DNA of 64,000 bases from Bradyrhizobium sp. sBnM-33 (GTDB lineage Bacteria > Pseudomonadota > Alphaproteobacteria > Rhizobiales > Xanthobacteraceae). Under the pieces are notes generated by a model. That model was not told where the DNA came from. It saw nothing but the letters and a program-made list of their open reading frames with translations, and did not search any database. This document shows, piece by piece, positions 7,835 through 17,984 of this stretch (position 1 is the first letter of the stretch; each line of letters starts with the position of its first letter). The stretch covers positions 4,836,001 to 4,900,000 of the forward strand of contig NZ_CP136624.1 of NCBI RefSeq assembly GCF_032917945.1, given 5' to 3'. The translations under genes were made by a program, and so were the position numbers.

Positions 7835-8923
7835 ATGTCGACCATAGAAATACGCGACCTCACCAAGAAGTTCGGCGCATTTGTTGCCGTCAAAGATGCC
7901 AACCTGTCCGTGGCTGCAGGTGAAATTGTTTGTCTGCTCGGTCCTTCGGGCTGCGGCAAGACGACTACGCTGCGCACGATTGCCGGCCTCGAACGCGCCA
8001 CGGCAGGGGACGTCGTCATTGCGGGACAGCGCGTGAATGACCTGCCGCCAGAGAAGCGCGACATCGCAATGGTCTTCCAGTTCTATGCTCTCTATCCGGC
8101 GCTAAGTATTGGGCAGAACATTGCAATGCCTCTTCACCGCGAAGCAGTTGGGAGCACGGAAGTGGCAGCTCGCGTCAGGAAGGTGGCTGAAATCTTGCAT
8201 CTTCGCGATATCCTGGACCGATTGCCAGGACAGATTTCGGAGGGCGAGAAGCAACGCGCTGCTGTTGCCCGCGCCATTGTTCGGGATCCCAAATGCTTTC
8301 TGTTCGACGAACCTCTCTCGCGGCTCGATGTGGAGCTGCGTCACTCCATGCGCGGTCAGATCAAGGCCGTGCTGTCAAATCTCACGAAAGCCACTGTCAT
8401 AGTCACCCACGACCAGCTTGAGGCCCTGACCATGGCAGACCGTATTGCCATCATGCGCGACGGGCTCATCGAGCAGGTGGGGAGCCCACATGAGGTCTTC
8501 GCAAAACCCGCCAACGTATTTGTCGCGAGCTTCATCGGCACGCCGCAGATGAACCTGATCGACGCACAATTCAAGAGCTACGGCAACGGCAAGGCGAAAG
8601 TGGTCTTCGACGAGCAGGATGTCGATCTGAGCGTCCATCCCGCGGTCGCAAACCTGAAGGCTGGAAAGGTCACCGTGGGAATTCGCCCGCGAGCTTTCAC
8701 CGTCGTCTCCGCGGACACCAGGGACACGATCGACGCCATGGCCGAGCTCATTGAGCCAATGGGTGCCGAGACGCTTATTCACGCGCGCACCAAGACGGGC
8801 AGCGACATCCGGGTCGTCGTGCCGCGTGACAAAAGGGTGAAGATTGGCGAGGCGCTCCACCTCGTTCCCGATCCCGCGCAAACCCACGTGTTCGCAGACG
8901 ACGGAAAGGCGGTGCGCGCATGA
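7835..8923 (+). CDS. Carbohydrate ABC importer ATPase 2 (degenerate signature motif)
   Basis: MalK-type ATPase with Walker A GPSGCGKTT, Q-loop MVFQFYALYPALS, Walker B CFLFDEPLSRLD and an intact switch histidine (VTHDQLEAL). The ABC signature, normally LSGGQ, is ISEGEKQ, losing two conserved positions. The C-terminal regulatory domain is present (VGIRPRAFTVV). ATG 7835 has AGGAAG at 7824-7829. This is the mirror image of the defect in the ATPase at 3082, whose signature is normal but whose H-loop His is lost. The two therefore probably pair so that one composite ATP site is fully consensus and the other is degenerate. Confidence 0.9.
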   Translation: MSTIEIRDLTKKFGAFVAVKDANLSVAAGEIVCLLGPSGCGKTTTLRTIAGLERATAGDVVIAGQRVNDLPPEKRDIAMVFQFYALYPALSIGQNIAMPLHREAVGSTEVAARVRKVAEILHLRDILDRLPGQISEGEKQRAAVARAIVRDPKCFLFDEPLSRLDVELRHSMRGQIKAVLSNLTKATVIVTHDQLEALTMADRIAIMRDGLIEQVGSPHEVFAKPANVFVASFIGTPQMNLIDAQFKSYGNGKAKVVFDEQDVDLSVHPAVANLKAGKVTVGIRPRAFTVVSADTRDTIDAMAELIEPMGAETLIHARTKTGSDIRVVVPRDKRVKIGEALHLVPDPAQTHVFADDGKAVRA

Positions 8924-9369
8924 GAAATGGCGAGCAAGGCAATGGCGGACTGGCGCCGACGGCGGCGCGGACGCTGGAATACAGCATCATCGGGCTTGGC
9001 GTATTCGCGCTTCTGATGATTTTTCAGCCGTTCAACATCTCGCTTTTCACGGTTGGCTGCGCGCTGATCGTTCTGGCGGGGCTTGTCAACAACCTCCTGC
9101 CTCTAGCGCAACCTGGTGTACCCAAGCGCTCGCTGGTGACGGTGGCCATGGTCGTCGCCATGATCTTCTGCATTGTGCTGCTCGCGGCCATCGTTGTCGC
9201 ACATCTCTATGGCGCATTCTTCCTCAAGCCGCCGGATCCCAACACCGTGCTAGGCAAAGTTCAGCTCAACGCAACGCCTTGGTACATGCATAGCTTCACA
9301 TGGACTATTGCGGTTATCGCTGCTGCTTTGGCTGGCCTCATCACGCTGCAGAGTCGCCGCAAGGAGTGA
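8920..9369 (+). CDS. Small four-helix membrane protein of the importer operon
   Basis: 149 residues, overlapping the preceding ATPase stop by four bases (ATGA). Four hydrophobic segments are visible at about residues 21-38, 42-60, 70-93 and 122-143. A soluble stretch between helices 3 and 4 contains FFLKPPDPNTVLGKVQLNATPWYMHS. It resembles the short unknown membrane proteins found beside rhizobial polyol importers (DUF2160-like by position), but I do not recognise a defining motif. Likely an accessory subunit of the transporter; function unproven. Confidence 0.7.
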   Translation: MRNGEQGNGGLAPTAARTLEYSIIGLGVFALLMIFQPFNISLFTVGCALIVLAGLVNNLLPLAQPGVPKRSLVTVAMVVAMIFCIVLLAAIVVAHLYGAFFLKPPDPNTVLGKVQLNATPWYMHSFTWTIAVIAAALAGLITLQSRRKE

Positions 9370-9516
9370 GCCTGCACCTTCAAGGCATCCACGGATTCTA
9401 TGGCTCCGATTGCCGATACACCGCCCTCAACCAACAGACCCGTGCATTTAATGGGGATCGTTTTCTGATACTTTTAGTCACGAATGTGCCAATCACCTCG
9501 TTCAGGAGCATGAAAG

Positions 9517-10263
9517 ATGAGCGCGTCTCCGCAGGCCACTGCCTTCAACCGCATGCAGCAGCTAATGTCCTCTTCGCCGGTCCCATCTATTTCGACGGAA
9601 TTGTTGGTGACGGCTGACGGCGAATTGAACCGAGAGCTCAAGAGCTTCCTGTTTGATCCGCCCACAAATCCAAGTCTGCTCAAGGGCAGGCGCATCGCCA
9701 TCTGCTGCACCAATGGCGTGGAGGAAGTGGAGATTCTGGGCGCTCATCGCTGGCTCAGCGAACACGGCGCCACTGTTCATGTTGTCTCGCCCCGCATAGG
9801 TGAGTTTCATCCCACGCTCGGCCTCCGCTTCCCGCCGCAATGCGCCACCCATGTCCTCGCCATCCGTCTCATGGAAAACGCAGGTTGGCTGAAGATCGAC
9901 CGCTACACGGACGAAGCTAGGGCGGAGGACTACGATGCCATGCTCCTGCCGGGCGGATGCTGGAACCCTGATGCGCTGCGCATGGACCAGCATGCGCGCG
10001 CGTTTGTGTCCGCCATGTATGAAGCGGGCAAGCCCACATGCGCCATCTGTCATGGCCAATGGGTTATGGTGAGCGCCAAGATCCTCAAAGGCAAGCGCGC
10101 CACGGCTGTCTGGAACATACAGATCGACCTCGAAAACGCTGGCGCTACGGTCCTGGACGAACCCTGCGTGGTCGACGGCAACCTGATTACGGCCCGTTTC
10201 CCTTATGACCTGCCGCGACTAATTAACGCGATGGTGAAGCAGCTGGTGTCTGCAAAGGGCTAA
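9517..10263 (+). CDS. DJ-1/PfpI (class I glutamine amidotransferase-like) protein
   Basis: 248 residues. After about 55 extra N-terminal residues comes a DJ-1/PfpI fold: GRRIAICCTNGVEEVEI with the conserved acidic residue, the segment DAMLLPGGCWNPDALR, and the nucleophile elbow AICHGQW with its cysteine. Family members include deglycases, chaperones and glyoxalase-like enzymes. AGGAG is upstream of the ATG. It lies between the importer genes and the epimerase gene on the same strand, with a 147-base gap before it. It may detoxify reactive carbonyls formed from the imported substrate, but this is conjecture. Confidence 0.85.
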   Translation: MSASPQATAFNRMQQLMSSSPVPSISTELLVTADGELNRELKSFLFDPPTNPSLLKGRRIAICCTNGVEEVEILGAHRWLSEHGATVHVVSPRIGEFHPTLGLRFPPQCATHVLAIRLMENAGWLKIDRYTDEARAEDYDAMLLPGGCWNPDALRMDQHARAFVSAMYEAGKPTCAICHGQWVMVSAKILKGKRATAVWNIQIDLENAGATVLDEPCVVDGNLITARFPYDLPRLINAMVKQLVSAKG

Positions 10264-10319
10264 GCCGCGGAACTGGCCCCAGATCGCCTGCTGTGGGAAA
10301 GCTCAATGGGGAGGCACGA

Positions 10320-11171
10320 ATGAAGTACGGATTCAATCTGCTGCTCTGGACAGGGCATGTCACCGACGAACACGCGCCTGTGCTGAAGGCGCTCAAGAGG
10401 ACGGGTTATGATAGCGTGGAGGTTCCGATCTTCGAAGGCACGATCGATTCCTACGCAAGGCTCGGAGATCAACTTGCTAAGATGGATCTCGACGTCACGA
10501 CCGTGAGCGTGTTAGGCGCGGGGCACGATCCACTCTCGGACGACAAGATGGAGCGGCAGGCTGCCGTCGAGCGGGCCAAATGGGTCATCGACTGCACCAA
10601 GGCGCTTGGAGGATCGATCATCGCCGGGCCGATGCACTCCGAACTCGGTCGCTTCACCGGAAAGGGGCCCACGGCGGATGAGCGCAAGCGCGGGATCGAA
10701 TTTCATCGCCGCGCTGGCGACCATGCCGGAAAGCATGGCATGAGCTTTGCCCTTGAAGCGGTGAACCGATTCGAATGCTACTTCCTCAACACGATGGATC
10801 AGTTGGCCAGCTATCTGGACGAAGTCGATCATCCCGCAATCAAAGGGATGTACGATACATTCCATGCCAATATCGAGGAGAAGGACCCGGTCGGCGCCAT
10901 AAATACAATCAAGCGGCACATGATCCATGTCCATATCTCGGAGAATGACCGCGGCGTCCCGGGGAAGGGCCATGTGCCGTGGGGTCCCACCTACAAGGCG
11001 CTGAGGGCCGCAAAATATGATGGTAGGTTGACGATCGAAGCCTTCGGCCGCGCCGTTCCGGCGCTCGCCGCCGCCACCCGCGTGTGGCGCGACTTCTTCC
11101 CCAACGAGGAGGAGGTTTATGAGTTCGGGCTCAAGGGCATGCGGCAAGGCTGGGCCGAGGCCGGGTCCTGA
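10320..11171 (+). CDS. Sugar phosphate isomerase/epimerase (xylose isomerase-like TIM barrel)
   Basis: About 283 residues, similar to ketose 3-epimerases and hydroxypyruvate-isomerase-like enzymes. Candidate metal ligands appear in order: Glu in LEAVNRFE, Asp in MYDTFHAN, His in HVHISEND, Glu in LTIEAFG. Two of the family hallmarks, GYDSVEVPIF near the start and the HVHISEN strand, are clear. ATG 10320 is chosen because GGGGAGG lies just upstream; an in-frame ATG 27 bases earlier has no such site. It is the last gene of the import/catabolic cluster and would isomerise the imported sugar or polyol derivative (inference). Confidence 0.88.
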   Translation: MKYGFNLLLWTGHVTDEHAPVLKALKRTGYDSVEVPIFEGTIDSYARLGDQLAKMDLDVTTVSVLGAGHDPLSDDKMERQAAVERAKWVIDCTKALGGSIIAGPMHSELGRFTGKGPTADERKRGIEFHRRAGDHAGKHGMSFALEAVNRFECYFLNTMDQLASYLDEVDHPAIKGMYDTFHANIEEKDPVGAINTIKRHMIHVHISENDRGVPGKGHVPWGPTYKALRAAKYDGRLTIEAFGRAVPALAAATRVWRDFFPNEEEVYEFGLKGMRQGWAEAGS

Positions 11172-11709
11172 ATGTCAAGGTCTACCTCATCAGCACCTGT
11201 GACCGCTGACAAAAGCCCGAAACGTCAGCTTCGCAGAATCTCTCGGGCGGACCATTTTCTCAGCAATCCGGACGACGCATCGGCGCTTCCGAGATGACCA
11301 CGACGTCCTGCAGCAATCGTTGGTGAGTCCATGAAAGCTGCGGTCAATACACGCAACGGATCGCCGACGCGACCTGTATCACGCGATCTATTGCGCGGGC
11401 AGCCGTGGTCCGAATATATCCGCACCGACAAACGAGTCCAGGCGATCGTCCGTCACTTTCACGAGACGAAAAGCCCATTTTTACAATCTGCCGGGACGAA
11501 GAGCTCAAGATGGACTCGGCGGAACACCGGGGCATCATCAGCAGTGGTGTCACGGCGGCCGTGAAGGAGTTCTGTGATACTCGATGGGCATGCTTGGTCC
11601 GATCTGAAAGCGTCGGTTCAGCCTTGCCATTTTCGGGACCCTCAGCCCTGCCGCTCGCCTGTGACGCGCCCCGGCAAAACCGGAGCAGTTTCTGACCGTG
11701 CGCGCCGCG
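11172..11709. other. Gene-poor gap
   Basis: About 540 bases without a convincing gene. Short overlapping frames occur on both strands, but none shows a recognisable domain or start signal. It may hold unrecognisable remnants, as it leads into the pseudogene-rich region. Confidence 0.5.
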
Positions 11710-12599
11710 TCAATTCCTTGCGAACCCGGCTGGGTGCAGCGCGTTCGATTGCGCCTTCAGCTCGAGGACCAGGAAGTCGATGAGGGCGCGGATGCGGGGC
11801 GTATCGCGCATGTCCGCGTGCACACCGAGTTTCACGGCCTGGAAGGGTTCAGCCAGAGGAGGCTCGAACCGCACTAGGCCCGATCGCCGATCCCCAAGGA
11901 CTCGCGGCAAAGCCGCCATGGCTTCACCGGCTTCGGCGCTGGCGATATGCGACTGCATGCCATTGGTTTGAAGGACGGAACGGGCCTTCGGGGCGATCGC
12001 CTTCAGCCATTCCATGGGAACGACCTTGATCGGCGAGTCGACGAGCGTGCGCACCCCTTGTCGAAATCCGGCGGTCCATGGCGATCCAGGTACTCCCTGG
12101 ACGCATAAAGGCCATAAGACACATCGGCCATCTTGCGCTCGACGAGGTCCGCCTGGTCGAACGTGCCGATACGCAAGGCGATGTCAGCCTCGCCGCGGGA
12201 CAGATTAAACCTCCGCGGATCATTGATCAGGTCGATGCTCACCAGCTTGTGCTGCGCGCAGAAGCGCGCCAGCAGCGGCGCCAGCACGTCGTCGCCGAAC
12301 CACGCGAGGCTTGTCACCGTGATCAGCCCCTGCAAACCCGTATCGCGAGCGGCGATGCGCCGCTCGACGGCCCGCGCGCCGTCCTCCATTTGGCTGAGCG
12401 ACTCCACCAAAGCTGCGCAGAGGGGCGTCGGTGAAAGACCGTTGGCCGCACGCTCGAAGAGCTTAACTCCGACGCGCTGCTCGAGGCCGTCGAGCCGGCG
12501 GCTGACTGTCGGCTGGGTGGTGCCAAGTGCGCGCGCAGCGGCGTTGAGTGAGCCATGGCGGGCGATTGCGAGCGTGATCTTCAGGTCATCCCAGTCCAA
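11710..12599 (-). pseudogene. LysR family regulator, frameshifted
   Basis: The N-terminal frame (from 12599) is a clear LysR DNA-binding domain: WDDLKITLAIARHGSLNAAA, GTTQPTVSRRLDGLEQRVG. It continues into the effector domain to RHGPPDFDKG. There the frame is lost, and the adjacent minus-strand frame continues with VRTLVDSPIKVVPMEWLKAIAP to the natural C-terminus at 11710. The shift lies at a run of four C (12054-12057 on the plus strand); restoring one base would give a normal protein of about 296 residues. Either a true frameshift mutation or a homopolymer sequencing error. It is divergent from wrbA, which such a regulator might control. Confidence 0.8.
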
Positions 12600-12885
12600 T
12601 GCATGTCTCCCCTCAGCCTGAGGGCCGACAATGCTATACGTTTTCGTATGCCCCCTCTACGCCCTAGTTCGTTGATCAGCGAACTGCTGTGCTGCATTTA
12701 CGGCCTCCGTCTGTCCTGCATTACGGCCCCCGTCGAGCATTTGATCCAGTCGGGCCGGTCGAGGAGGTCACATGGTCAGCGGAAACCGTTTGCTCGGCGT
12801 CACCCATATCGCAGATCCCAAGATGCTGTTCGGGGGCCGAAGCAACGGCTGCCGCCTGATGCAGAGGTGCCTGAAGAGGTGAACA

Positions 12886-13491
12886 ATGACGCGTGTTCTA
12901 GTGCTCTACTATTCATCGTACGGCCACATCGAGAAGATGGCGGAGGCGGTTGCCGTCGGTGCTCGCGAGGCGGGCGCTGACGTCGACATCAAACGCGTTC
13001 CGGAGCTCGTGCCGGAGGCGATCATCCGCAAGGTGGGCTACAAGCTCAACCAGGCTGCGCTTATCGCCCAGCCAGCCGAGCTTGCCGACTACGATGCGAT
13101 CGTCATCGGCACGCCGACACGCTTCGGAAACATGGCCAGCCAGATGAAGAACTTTCTCGATCAGACCGGCAGCTTATGGACGCAGAACAAGCTCGTCGGC
13201 AAAGTCGGCAGCGTCTTCACCTCGACGGGAAGCCAGCACGGCGGCCAGGAATCGACCATCCTCGCCACGCACGTGGTTCTGCTGCATCTCGGCCTGATGA
13301 TCGTCGGCCTACCTTACACCTTCAAAGGTCAGATGCGCATGGACGAGGTGACTGGAGCGTCGCCCTACGGCGCATCGACCCTCGCCGGCGAAGGCGAACG
13401 ACAGCCGAGCGCCAACGAGCTCGACGCTGCAGCCTTTCAGGGACGGCACGTGGCGGAGACCGCAGCCGCGCTGCTGCGCGGTCGCGCTTGA
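12886..13491 (+). CDS. wrbA: NAD(P)H:quinone oxidoreductase, WrbA type
   Basis: 201-residue flavodoxin-like protein. It begins [18 protein letters not shown] (FMN phosphate loop), contains [21 protein letters not shown] and [14 protein letters not shown], and ends in the WrbA-specific HVAETAAAL helix. These match the tetrameric WrbA family, which reduces quinones by two electrons with NAD(P)H and protects against redox cycling. Length is typical. It is divergent from the broken LysR gene and lies 67 bases upstream of the IS21-type insertion, so its downstream neighbourhood was altered by the element. Confidence 0.95.
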   Translation: MTRVLVLYYSSYGHIEKMAEAVAVGAREAGADVDIKRVPELVPEAIIRKVGYKLNQAALIAQPAELADYDAIVIGTPTRFGNMASQMKNFLDQTGSLWTQNKLVGKVGSVFTSTGSQHGGQESTILATHVVLLHLGLMIVGLPYTFKGQMRMDEVTGASPYGASTLAGEGERQPSANELDAAAFQGRHVAETAAALLRGRA

Positions 13492-13672
13492 ACCTCCGCG
13501 AGACCGCCAACGGTCTTGCAACGCGAGCCGCGACCTCACCACCCGTACCCGCGGTGGCTGTTATTCGGCCTGCAATATTGACCCCCTAAGCCGGGGGATC
13601 GGCGTCCAAAATTGACCCCCTATCGTTAGGTCTGTTGCGCTGCCTGCTTTGGAATGAAGCAGGTGGTCGGGG

Positions 13673-15172
13673 ATGCTGGTCGTGGAGACGATTGCGCGGA
13701 TACGGCGCGAGCACTTCATCAAGGGCAAGACGATCAAGGAGATCGCCCGCGACCTGAAGGTGTCGCGGAACACGGTGCGGAAGGTGCTGCGGTCGGGAGA
13801 GACCTCGTTCGAGTACGAGCGGTTGGTGCAGCCGCGGCCAAAGCTGGGACGATGGGCATCGGAGCTCGACGAGTTGCTGGCGGCGAACGCGGCCAAATCC
13901 ACTCGTGAACAGCTGACGTTGATCCGGATCTTCGAAGAGCTGCGCGACCGCGGCTATGACGGCGGTTACGATGCGGTGCGTCGTTACGCCAGGCGGTGGA
14001 GCAAGGAGCGCGGGCAATCAACCGCGGCGGCTTACGTCCCGCTGAGCTTTGCGCCGGGCGAAGCCTATCAGTTCGACTGGAGCCATGAGGTGGTGCTGTT
14101 GAGCGGGACCACGGTGATCGTGAAGGTCGCGCATGTCCGGCTCTGCCACAGCCGCATGCTGTTCGTGCGGGCCTATCCGCGCGAGACGCAGGAGATGGTG
14201 TTCGACGCCCACGACCGGGCGTTCGCCCTGTTCAAGGGCACTTGCAGCCGCGGCATCTACGACAACATGAAGACCGCGGTGGAGACGATCTTTGTCGGCA
14301 AAGATCGCCGCTACAATCGCCGCTTCCTGCAGATGTGCAGCCATTATCTGGTCGACCCGGTCGCCTGCACGCCGGCCTCGGGCTGGGAGAAGGGGCAGGT
14401 TGAGAACCAGGTCGGACTGGTCCGGGAACGCTTCTTCACGCCGCGGCTGCGGTTCAAGAACCTGGACGAGTTAAATGCCTGGCTGCTCGATAAATGTATC
14501 GCCTACGCCAAAGCGCATCGCCATCCGGAGCTGGCCGAGCAGACGGTCTGGGAGGTGTTCGAAGCCGAGCGGCCCAGGCTCGTTCCCTATGCCGGTCGGT
14601 TCGACGGCTTCCATGCCGTGCAGGCGTCGGTCTCGAAGACCTGTCTGGTGCGCTTCGACAACAACAAGTACTCCGTCATGGCCAGTGCCGTCGGACGCCC
14701 GGTCGAGGTCCAAGCCTATGCCGACCGCATCGTGATCCGTCAGGATGGAAGAGTTGTTGCGGAGCATCCGCGATCCTTCGGACGCGGCGAGACGACCTAC
14801 GATCCCTGGCACTATGTGCCGGTGCTGGCGCGTAAACCCGGCGCTCTGCGCAACGGAGCTCCCTTCAAGGACTGGGTTCTGCCGGCCGCAATCGAGCGGA
14901 TCCGGCGGAAGCTCGCCAGCACCGACGATGGCAATGGGCAAATGGTCGACATCCTCAACGCGGTGCTGACCGACGGTCTGCCGGCCGTCGAGGCGGCCTG
15001 CGCCGAGGCAGTCGCTCACGGCGTCCATTCCGCCGATGTCGTTCTCAACATCCTGGCCCGCCAGCGAGATCCTGCGCCACCAGCCAACATCCTTACCCCG
15101 GCGGCGCTGATGTTGCGGCATGCGCCAATCGCCGACTGTGCCCGTTACGACAACCTCAGGAGAACCAACTAA
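13673..15172 (+). CDS. istA: IS21-family transposase IstA
   Basis: 499 residues. The N-terminal helix-turn-helix ([22 protein letters not shown]) is followed by a DDE integrase core: first Asp in [12 protein letters not shown], second Asp in [11 protein letters not shown], Glu in [20 protein letters not shown]-terminal beta domain follows ([21 protein letters not shown]). Length and architecture match full IstA transposases. The stop TAA overlaps the istB start by one base (TAATG), the usual coupling in this family. Confidence 0.95.
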   Translation: MLVVETIARIRREHFIKGKTIKEIARDLKVSRNTVRKVLRSGETSFEYERLVQPRPKLGRWASELDELLAANAAKSTREQLTLIRIFEELRDRGYDGGYDAVRRYARRWSKERGQSTAAAYVPLSFAPGEAYQFDWSHEVVLLSGTTVIVKVAHVRLCHSRMLFVRAYPRETQEMVFDAHDRAFALFKGTCSRGIYDNMKTAVETIFVGKDRRYNRRFLQMCSHYLVDPVACTPASGWEKGQVENQVGLVRERFFTPRLRFKNLDELNAWLLDKCIAYAKAHRHPELAEQTVWEVFEAERPRLVPYAGRFDGFHAVQASVSKTCLVRFDNNKYSVMASAVGRPVEVQAYADRIVIRQDGRVVAEHPRSFGRGETTYDPWHYVPVLARKPGALRNGAPFKDWVLPAAIERIRRKLASTDDGNGQMVDILNAVLTDGLPAVEAACAEAVAHGVHSADVVLNILARQRDPAPPANILTPAALMLRHAPIADCARYDNLRRTN

Positions 15173-16035
15173 TGGAGCGCACCCAACTGTTTGACCTCAT
15201 GGGCGAACTCAAGCTGTACGGCATGAAGGCCGCCTTCGACGAGATCATGGCGACTGCCGTCAAGCGCCAGCACGAACCCCAGCGCATTGTCGGCGACCTG
15301 CTCAACGCCGAGATCAACGAGAAGCAGGCCCGTTCGATCAAGTACCAGCTCACCATCGCCAAGCTGCCGCTGGCCAAGGACCTTGAGGACTTCCAGTTCG
15401 AAGGCACGCCCATCAACCGGACGCTGGTCAATGACCTCGCCGGCGGCGGCTTCATCGCCCAGCAACGCAACGTCGTGCTGGTCGGCGGCACCGGCACCGG
15501 CAAGACCCATCTGGCCATCGCAATCGCCAGGAGCTGCATCCGATCCGGTGCCCGCGGGCGCTTCTACAATGTGGTCGACCTCGCCAACCGCCTCGAGATC
15601 GAGACCCGCAACGGACGGCAGGGGCGGCTCGCCGAGCATTTGACCCGGATGGACTTCATCGTCCTGGACGAACTCGGCTATCTGCCATTTGCCCAGTCAG
15701 GCGGCCAGCTTCTGTTCCATCTCGTCAGCCGGCTCTACGAGCGCGCCTCTGTGATCGTCACCACCAATCTTGCGTTCGGCGAATGGCCCAGCGTCTTCGG
15801 CGACGCCAAGATGACGACCGCGCTGCTCGACCGGCTGACCCATCACTGTGACATCGTCGAGACCGGCAATGACAGCTGGCGATTCAAAAGCCGCGACGAC
15901 GATCACGCAACCCGCGCTCGTCTCGTCTCCGCAATCCCGGCCAGCTCCGACGAGCCGAGCGCTACCGCCAAACCCCGCCGCTCAAGGGGGTCAAAATTGG
16001 AAGCCGATGAGGGGTCAAATTTGAACGCCGATTGA
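15172..16035 (+). CDS. istB: IS21-family helper ATPase IstB
   Basis: 287-residue DnaC-like AAA+ ATPase. Walker A is [16 protein letters not shown] and Walker B is [12 protein letters not shown]. The N-terminal IstB domain ([20 protein letters not shown]) and the sensor region ([22 protein letters not shown]) are present. IstB remodels target DNA for the IstA transposase. The gene is coupled to istA and its last codons lie inside the right terminal repeat, so the C-terminal residues [15 protein letters not shown] are encoded by transposon-end sequence, as is common for IS21 elements. Confidence 0.95.
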   Translation: MERTQLFDLMGELKLYGMKAAFDEIMATAVKRQHEPQRIVGDLLNAEINEKQARSIKYQLTIAKLPLAKDLEDFQFEGTPINRTLVNDLAGGGFIAQQRNVVLVGGTGTGKTHLAIAIARSCIRSGARGRFYNVVDLANRLEIETRNGRQGRLAEHLTRMDFIVLDELGYLPFAQSGGQLLFHLVSRLYERASVIVTTNLAFGEWPSVFGDAKMTTALLDRLTHHCDIVETGNDSWRFKSRDDDHATRARLVSAIPASSDEPSATAKPRRSRGSKLEADEGSNLNAD

Positions 16036-16037
16036 CA

Positions 16038-16354
16038 GGCAGCACCGCGTGGGACAAAGAACAAGTTTCTATCAACGTTCACGCGCGCCGCCACGCTAAC
16101 CGGCAGGAAGACATGAGCAACATTCCTTGTTCGAACCCCAACAAATTGGGATCTCGCATTCGCACTTTCGATGACTCGGCAGCGTGCGGCTCGTGGCTGG
16201 CCTCTGGCGCGCGAGCATGGAGCGGCACAGCTGCTCAGCCTAAACGATGCTCACCTGGTGGGCTCGTGCGCTCGCAGATGGCACGGGCAGCGGAGTTGTT
16301 CTGGCGCGTCTAGTCACGCCGTGTTGCTCGCAACGCTAATGGAGGTTGGAAACA
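16038..16354. other. Gap after the IS21 element
   Basis: About 317 bases with no supported gene. It ends with GGAGG (16341-16345), the start signal of the following broken hydrolase gene. Confidence 0.5.
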
Positions 16355-17088
16355 ATGGAGTGGAGAACTTCAAGCATCATAACATACGCCACGTTGGCCA
16401 CGATCGCGACGATAGCTGCCATTTTGCCAACAACGGCGCCGGCACAGCAGCCAGGATCGCGCTATCTGGAGCCCCTGAGCCCTGACAACAGTTTGCTTCT
16501 CCTCGTCGACCTTCAGCCTCAGTACGCGTTCACGGTCGCATCAATCGACACCCAGACGCTGATCAATAACGCCATCGGCATCACCAAGGCCGCCAAGGTC
16601 TTCGCGGTGCCGACCGTTCTGGCGACGATCTCGGCGCAGAGCTTTGCAGGGCCCTTTTTCCCGCAAGTGCAGGCAGTGCTCCCCGGCGTCACACCCGTGA
16701 CCGGACCGCAATCAACGCCTGGGAGGATCAGAGCCTCGTAGATGAGATCCGGCGATCGGGGCGCAAGAAAATCATCGTCGGTGGTCTGTGGACCGACAGC
16801 TGTGTGACGCTACCTATTCTCTCCGCCTTGCGGGAACGGCTACGAAGTCTATGTGCTGGCGGATGTCGCGGGCGACGTGAACCAGATGTCACACGACATG
16901 GCATGCTGCGCATGGTGCAGGCTGGAGCGACACCGGTGACGTGGCTCACCGTGCTTCTTGAATGGCAGTGCGATTGGGCCCGTGAAGAGACGGCTGGAGC
17001 CGTGAGCGAGATCGCCAAGGCACATGGCGCCTTCGGCATGGGCATTACCTATGCCAGAGCCATGGGCATCGGCAGGACGTCGAAATGA
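16355..17088 (+). pseudogene. Exported isochorismatase-family hydrolase, multiply frameshifted
   Basis: ATG 16355 (GGAGG upstream) begins a signal peptide (SSIITYATLATIATIAAILPTTAPAQ) and an isochorismatase-like domain with the nucleophile-side Asp strand LLLLVDLQPQYAF. Around 16700 the frame shifts; the next frame continues with TAINAWEDQSLVDEIRRSGR and IIVGGLWTDSCVTLP, which carries the catalytic cysteine. Further shifts near 16835 and 16905 (GYEVYVLADVAGDVNQM lies in another frame) precede an in-frame tail MLRMVQAGATPVTW to 17088. Put together, the pieces give a full-length YcaC-like hydrolase of about 240 residues. The gene is clearly inactivated as it stands. Confidence 0.8.
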
Positions 17089-17108
17089 CCCATGAAAGGC
17101 AAATCGCC

Positions 17109-17984
17109 ATGACGGACACTATCGATCTTTCTGCCTATTTTGCGAGAGTTGGCTATGCCGGTGGCGGCGCGCCGACGCTCGATACGCTTGCCGCCCTGCA
17201 TCTCCGACATACCGAGGCCATCGCTTTCGAGAACCTGAACCCGGTGCTGGGTTGGCCCGTCGACCTCGATCCGAAGGCGCTCGTGAGGAAGCTCGTAGGG
17301 GAACGGCGCGGCGGCTATTGCTATGAGCAGAACCTGCTCTTCGGGCAGGTGCTCACAGCGCTTGGTTTCTGGGTCACGGGTCTCGCCGGCCGAGTGCGAT
17401 GGAACACGCCCGACTGCGTCATGACACCTCGCAGCCACATGCTGCTGCGTGTCGATTTGGACGCGCATCCCCACATCGTTGACGTCGGGTTCGGCGTCCA
17501 GACGCCGACGATGCCGCTGCGCCTTGAAACAAACGTCGCGCAGACCACCCCACATGGTCGCTTTCGCCTAATCAAGGCCGGAGATGGTTTCATGCTGGAA
17601 GCCGAGGTCGACCGCGCCTAGAAGAACCTTTACTGGTTTGACGTTCAGGAGCAGCTGCGGCCCGACTACGAACTGTTCAACTACTACTTCTCGACCCATC
17701 CGAGTTCAGTCTTCGTCACTGATCTGATTGCTGCGAGACCGGCGCCGGGCCGCCGGCACGTCCTGTTCAACAACCGGTATACGATCAGGTATGTGGATGG
17801 ACCGGTGGAGCCGCGCGCTCTGACCAGTGCTGTCGAATTCGGCGAGGTACTGCGAACCGAGTTTCGCCTAAAGCTGCCTGTCGGGCCTCGGCTTGATGCC
17901 CTTCTCGAGCGGGTGGCGCAGCCGTCGAAACGCGACCGCCTTTCTGAGATCGAGACCAGCCACGTGCGCGAGGTGCATCCATGA
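17109..17984 (+). pseudogene. Arylamine N-acetyltransferase with an in-frame amber stop
   Basis: The N-terminal 171 residues hold the whole NAT catalytic triad: Cys in RRGGYCYEQN, His in TPRSHMLLRV, Asp in VDVGFGVQ. A TAG at 17619-17621 then interrupts the frame. The same frame continues unbroken with KNLYWFDVQEQLRPDYE and NYYFSTHPSSVF to a natural stop at 17984. Family members have a tryptophan here (W-x-x-L-Y-x-F), so TGG to TAG is a simple explanation. The restored protein would be about 291 residues, the normal NAT length. ATG 17109 is taken; 17085 is also in frame. Confidence 0.85.

Larger units (their letters stand above)
13559..16037 (+). mobile_element. IS21-family insertion sequence
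   Basis: About 2.48 kb holding istA and istB. Imperfect 28-bp terminal inverted repeats can be aligned: left 13559-13586 starts TGTTATTCGGCCTGCAATAT, right (16037 back to 16010) reads TGTCAATCGGCGTTCAAATT, with about 20 of 28 positions identical and a common TTGACCCC core. Each end also has an inner copy of the TTGACCCCC motif (13606-13621 and 15985-16000), the multiple transposase-binding sites typical of IS21. Flanks share only GGC, so no convincing 4-8 bp target duplication is visible. Both genes are open, so it may be competent. Confidence 0.88.

Noticed and set aside
11405..11695. 96-codon plus-strand frame upstream of the LysR remnant
   Set aside because: Overlapping frames of similar quality on both strands, no motif, no ribosome-binding site.
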